Positions 60,761-64,000 of a DNA stretch of 64,000 nt are shown piece after piece. The stretch covers positions 34,904,959 through 34,968,958 of the forward strand of contig JANVCC010000018.1 of NCBI GenBank assembly GCA_025345505.1, written 5' to 3'. The position numbers and the translations under genes are program-made. Each line of letters opens with the position of its first letter. The first letter of the stretch is position 1. This stretch comes from Todiramphus chloris collaris (taxonomy: Eukaryota; Chordata; Aves; Coraciiformes; Alcedinidae). Under the pieces are notes generated by a model. It worked only from the letters and a program-made list of their open reading frames with translations. It had not been told where the DNA came from and ran no database searches.

Positions 60761-61230
60761 CATAGAATCAGAGAATCATAGATAGTTTTTGCTGGAAGAG
60801 ACCTTCAAGATCATCAAGTCCAACCTTACTACTGGCCCTATCAAAAACCACTAAACCATGTCCCTAAGCACAACATCCAACCGCTCTTAAACACCTCCAG
60901 GGATGGTGACTCCACCACCTCCCTGGGCAGGCCATTCCAATGCCTGACAGCCCTTGCTGTAAAGAAATGCTTCCTAATATCCAGCCTGAACCTCCCCTGG
61001 TTCAACTTCAGGCCATTTCCTCTTGTTCTGTCAGTTGTCACCAGGGAGAACAGACCAACTCCCGCCCAGCTACAACTTCTCTTCAGGTAGTTGTAAAGGG
61101 CAATAAGGTCTCCCCTCAGCCTTCTTTTCTCGAGGCTAAACAGCCCCAGATCCTTCAGCCTTTCCTCGTAAGACACATGCTCCAAACCCTTTACTAGCTT
61201 TGTAGCCTGTCTTCTTTCCATGGCTCTCCA
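60761..61230 (-). mobile_element. CR1 LINE, fairly young, 5' truncated
   Basis: The plus strand begins CATAGAATCAGAGAATCATA, then GCTGGAAGAGACCTTCAAGA and TCATCAAGTCCAACC. The rest is the complement of the ORF2 C-terminal region. The coding part is open for 126 codons, so the copy has decayed little. Truncation is near 61230, within the region that follows the reverse transcriptase core. Confidence 0.96.
60841..61228 (-). pseudogene. CR1 ORF2 C-terminal fragment
   Basis: This is a truncated end of the CR1 ORF2 protein, the part after the reverse transcriptase core. The minus-strand frame reads [59 protein letters not shown] and [15 protein letters not shown] without a stop. After the final Phe-Lys a one-base loss near 60883-60886 shifts the frame, so the usual short tail and its TAG (complement CTA at 60851-60853) are missed and translation runs to a TGA at 60841-60843. 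The upstream ORF2 is absent because of 5' truncation, so no enzyme can be made. Confidence 0.9.
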
Positions 61231-63532
61231 GTTGTCACACTGTTTGAATGTGATGAACAGTAATATTTTAGACTGAATGAAATTCAGTCAGAAATCTAGA
61301 TAATAGCTAGATCAAAAGCACCAGCAAAACCTGTTTCTCTTCTGATGTCTATTCCTGTGGACTGGGTGCATATCCTCAGATTTATGCCATTTTAAATGAA
61401 GTTGGGTCAAATAAAGGGGCAGTGTGTGCTGGAAATGGTTGTTTGCCAGATTGTGTAGAAAGAGGACACAGCAAGTAAGAATAAATTTGAAAAATAGGTT
61501 AAAACTCAGAACAAAATATAAGAATAGAAGAGTAGCTCTAATGAATTAGAGTGAAGTGGCCAGTATGCAGGAACCAGTGAAATATAGAAAAAACAAAGTA
61601 TATGTGATTCTTCAGTATCAGTACCTATTACTCAGTTTGGACAGTATTTATTTAAAGAACTAACTAGAGTTAACTTTTTTCCTCATTGTGATTATCAGTA
61701 ATATCCCATAGAATTAGATATTTTAATGAAGAAACGTGCTAGGTAAACAGGACAGACTGGTCCCCTCGAATATGACATTTTGTAACCTCATGAGCAGGAT
61801 TTAAGAATTGATTTTGATTTAGGTGGGTGACCACCGATTTTTGGGAAAAAAAAAAAAAATCCTTTTCTTCAAAATATATACCTTTACTAAGGCAGAGGCA
61901 TACTTTGGCTGGAAGTAATTTAACAATTACAATATATCAGCCACTTCCAGCAACAGCATGAAATCTTTAGTCAGAGGACTTAACTGAAAGCATCTCTGTA
62001 ACAACTTGAGCAGGACTTGGCCGTAGATCAGACAGCACAACTGGAAGACAAGGCTGAAGGTTTTAAATTAATAAATTTCTTATTTAGTTCAGTTCTCTTC
62101 ATTGCAATTAAGAAGAAAAGGATCAAAACAGAGGAAAAGTTTTATTCATCTGAAAATCTCTTTCTCACAGTTCACTAAGATGAACAGCTTCAAATAGTAC
62201 ATGACACCAAAACATTCTTAGCAAAAGCAAATGATAGTTGTTCTTTATTGGAAGATGGGTTGAGTTCTGTACACCCAAGTTACAGAGTGAGTGCTGTTGT
62301 ATTTGAAGAGGGAAAAATTCTAGTTTCCTCAACAGCCTTCCACAGTAGCTGGTTTCTTATTAGTAACATTGTAAGCCCACTTCACACTACCTTAATACAG
62401 GTATAAATGTGAAGCCATTTGCCAGATTGAGGAAATTAGCCCTTTAATTTCTCCTACAAACCATTTTTTTCCTATTACAAACAAAACTACAAGGAAATAC
62501 ATCTACTCTAAAACCTTATAAAATGCTTATTTTGTCAATATCAAGAAAGTAAATGTTTGACAGGTGTATATTTGTTCAAAATATAGCTACAGCAGAGCAT
62601 AGATCCAGCTTAAATTTTTTCCAGGCTTTGTCAAGAGGAAAGAATTAAAAAGCTAGGGAGCAAGGTGGGAAGGAGAGAGGCTTTGAATTTTGCCTCGTTT
62701 TTGCCTTTTTGCAGAGCTGAAAAGTCTCTAAAATTTATTAACTTTGTAAATTGCTAACATTTTTGTACATTATCACATAGAAGTTTATATATTACTGTAG
62801 AGGAGCAATGTCAATTCTCAGATGAGAAGAAAATCTAGAGAAGACTGTTTAATGATTTCCACTGGCATTGTGCTGACATACATTTCAAATCATGTGAATG
62901 TAGATAAATACAAATAAATACACATGCATATGTACACAAATATAATCATTAATCACAGAATCACAGAATGTGATTAAGTGCTCTGTCTTTGTAAAACCAG
63001 TGATCTGCAAGCAAAGAGAATACAAAACACCAATGGATCATCATAATGCCAAATTTACACCCATTTTGAGCCGTGAAAAGCAGTCAAGGATAGAGTTTAT
63101 AGCTTGTGTTGGGGTCACAAGTTAAAATTTAATATTTTTCCAACTATCAGAACTACAAAATGCATTGAGGAAATGGGGTCAAAACATATAGGCTTCTTAT
63201 TATCTCCACTGGTGATGATAAATAACATGCAATGAGAACTTTTTTTAACAATGACAATTTTTTTAATAATACATGAGGCAGAGCAACATACCAATTGCTT
63301 GTCCCTGAGAATATTGGATTTGCAATATTAATGGTGATAAAATTGGGTTTATCCGCAAGAATGGTTGGGTGAAAGAAAACATGAATTAGAAACATTAAAC
63401 ATTAAAGAATTCCTTTAGTATATGTGTCCAGATAGGAGCAAAATCAGAATGGCCAATGCACTTTACGTTGGTGTGACTCCAGTATAAATCATACTGGAAT
63501 TAGGGCTGGGAAATCAATATGTTGAGGAAAAG
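61231..63532. other. Unannotated AT-rich DNA
   Basis: No gene was recognised. The CR1-like words near 62953-62970 (AATCACAGAATCACAGAATG) are not followed by other CR1 sequence. An A run of about 13 lies near 61846. Confidence 0.55.
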
Positions 63533-63984
63533 TCATAGAATCATAGAATCATAGAATTGTCAGGGTTGGAAGGGACCTTAAAGATCATCTAGTTCCAACC
63601 CCCCTGCCATGGGCAGGGACACCTCCCACTAGAGCAGGTTGCTCAGAGCCCCATCCAGCCTGGTCTTAAAAACTTCCAGGGATGGGGCTTCCACCACCTC
63701 TCTGGGCAACCTGTTCCAGTGTCTCACCACCCTCATGGGGAAAAAATTCTTCCTAATGTCTAACCTGAGTCGACCTGTCTCTAGCTTTAATCCATTCCCT
63801 CTTGTCCAATCACTGCCCGACAGCCCGACAGCCTCTTGTAGCCCCCTTCAGATACTGGAAGGCCACAATAAGGTTTCCCCGGAGTTTCTCTTTTCCGGAC
63901 TGAACAACCCCAACTCTCTCAGTCTGTCCCCATAGGAGAAGTGCTCCAGACCTCTGATCATCCTTGTGGCCCTTCTCTGGACAC
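63533..63984 (-). mobile_element. CR1 LINE, young-looking, 5' truncated
   Basis: The plus strand starts with three tandem TCATAGAA-type octamers, then GTTGGAAGGGACCTTAAAGA, CCCCTGCCATGGGCAGGGAC, GATGGGGCTTCCACCACCTC and CACAATAAGGTTTCCCCGG. It ends at TTCTCTGGACAC. This is the clearest CR1 3' end in the window. The ORF2 C-terminal region on the minus strand is broken by several stops. The subfamily differs from the copies at 40908 and 60761. Confidence 0.97.
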
Positions 63985-64000
63985 ATAAGTAGAAAATAGA

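Noticed and set aside
62950-62975. AATCACAGAATCACAGAATG, similar to CR1 terminal octamers
   Set aside because: No CR1 sequence follows, so it may be chance or a very short remnant.
1-64000. CRISPR array, prokaryotic operons, tRNA, rRNA or snRNA genes, endogenous retrovirus
   Set aside because: None of their hallmarks was seen by eye: no spaced identical direct repeats, no cloverleaf boxes, and no long terminal repeats or retroviral gene motifs.

Overview
The window looks like bird nuclear DNA. The main evidence is nine fragments of CR1-type LINE retrotransposons. Most carry the avian CR1 3' end, read here as its complement: repeated ATCATAGA-like octamers followed by GGTTGGAAGGGACCTT-like sequence. 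Base composition is AT-rich, simple repeats are modest, and I saw no SINE and no recognisable LTR or retroviral gene. The species cannot be fixed; a neoavian bird is plausible but unproven.

Layout. 1-2527: unannotated DNA with a purine pentamer repeat broken by a 10-N gap. 2528-5040: a long, dead, internally deleted CR1 on the minus strand. 5041-20027: no gene seen; it holds a G-quadruplex motif (8484-8512) and a 254-bp polypyrimidine tract (17898-18151). 20028-20132: a CR1 3' tip. 20133-31069: no recognised gene; it holds two exon-like segments supported only by splice signals. 31070-32445: an old CR1-clade relic carrying a 65-bp inverted duplication, followed by a separate CR1 3' end (32568-32790). 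32791-40907: no recognised gene; it holds a hairpin with an X-box-like arm (36010-36040) and an unidentified 154-codon ORF (37551-38015). 40908-41513: CR1. 41514-54659: short tandem duplications, a (GGGAT)n quadruplex motif, two exon-like segments near 49 kb, a TCTG/TCTA microsatellite and a poly(A)-flanked 100-N assembly gap. 54660-63984: three more minus-strand CR1s and one older plus-strand LINE relic.

No confident protein-coding exon, RNA gene, promoter or CpG island was recognised. The only recognisable coding sequence is LINE ORF2 (endonuclease, reverse transcriptase and its C-terminal part), and all of it is broken or truncated. The simplest reading is intergenic DNA or the inside of a very large intron. 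Eight of nine LINE pieces lie on the minus strand, which would fit transcription along the plus strand, but nine elements is a small sample. The exon-like segments rest only on splice consensus, and such pseudo-exons are common by chance. I found no clearly new biological system. The observations most worth a second look are the inverted duplication at 31.1/31.9 kb, the exon-like segments at 22.4, 23.6, 49.0 and 49.8 kb, the hairpin at 36.0 kb and the quadruplex/triplex-prone tracts.
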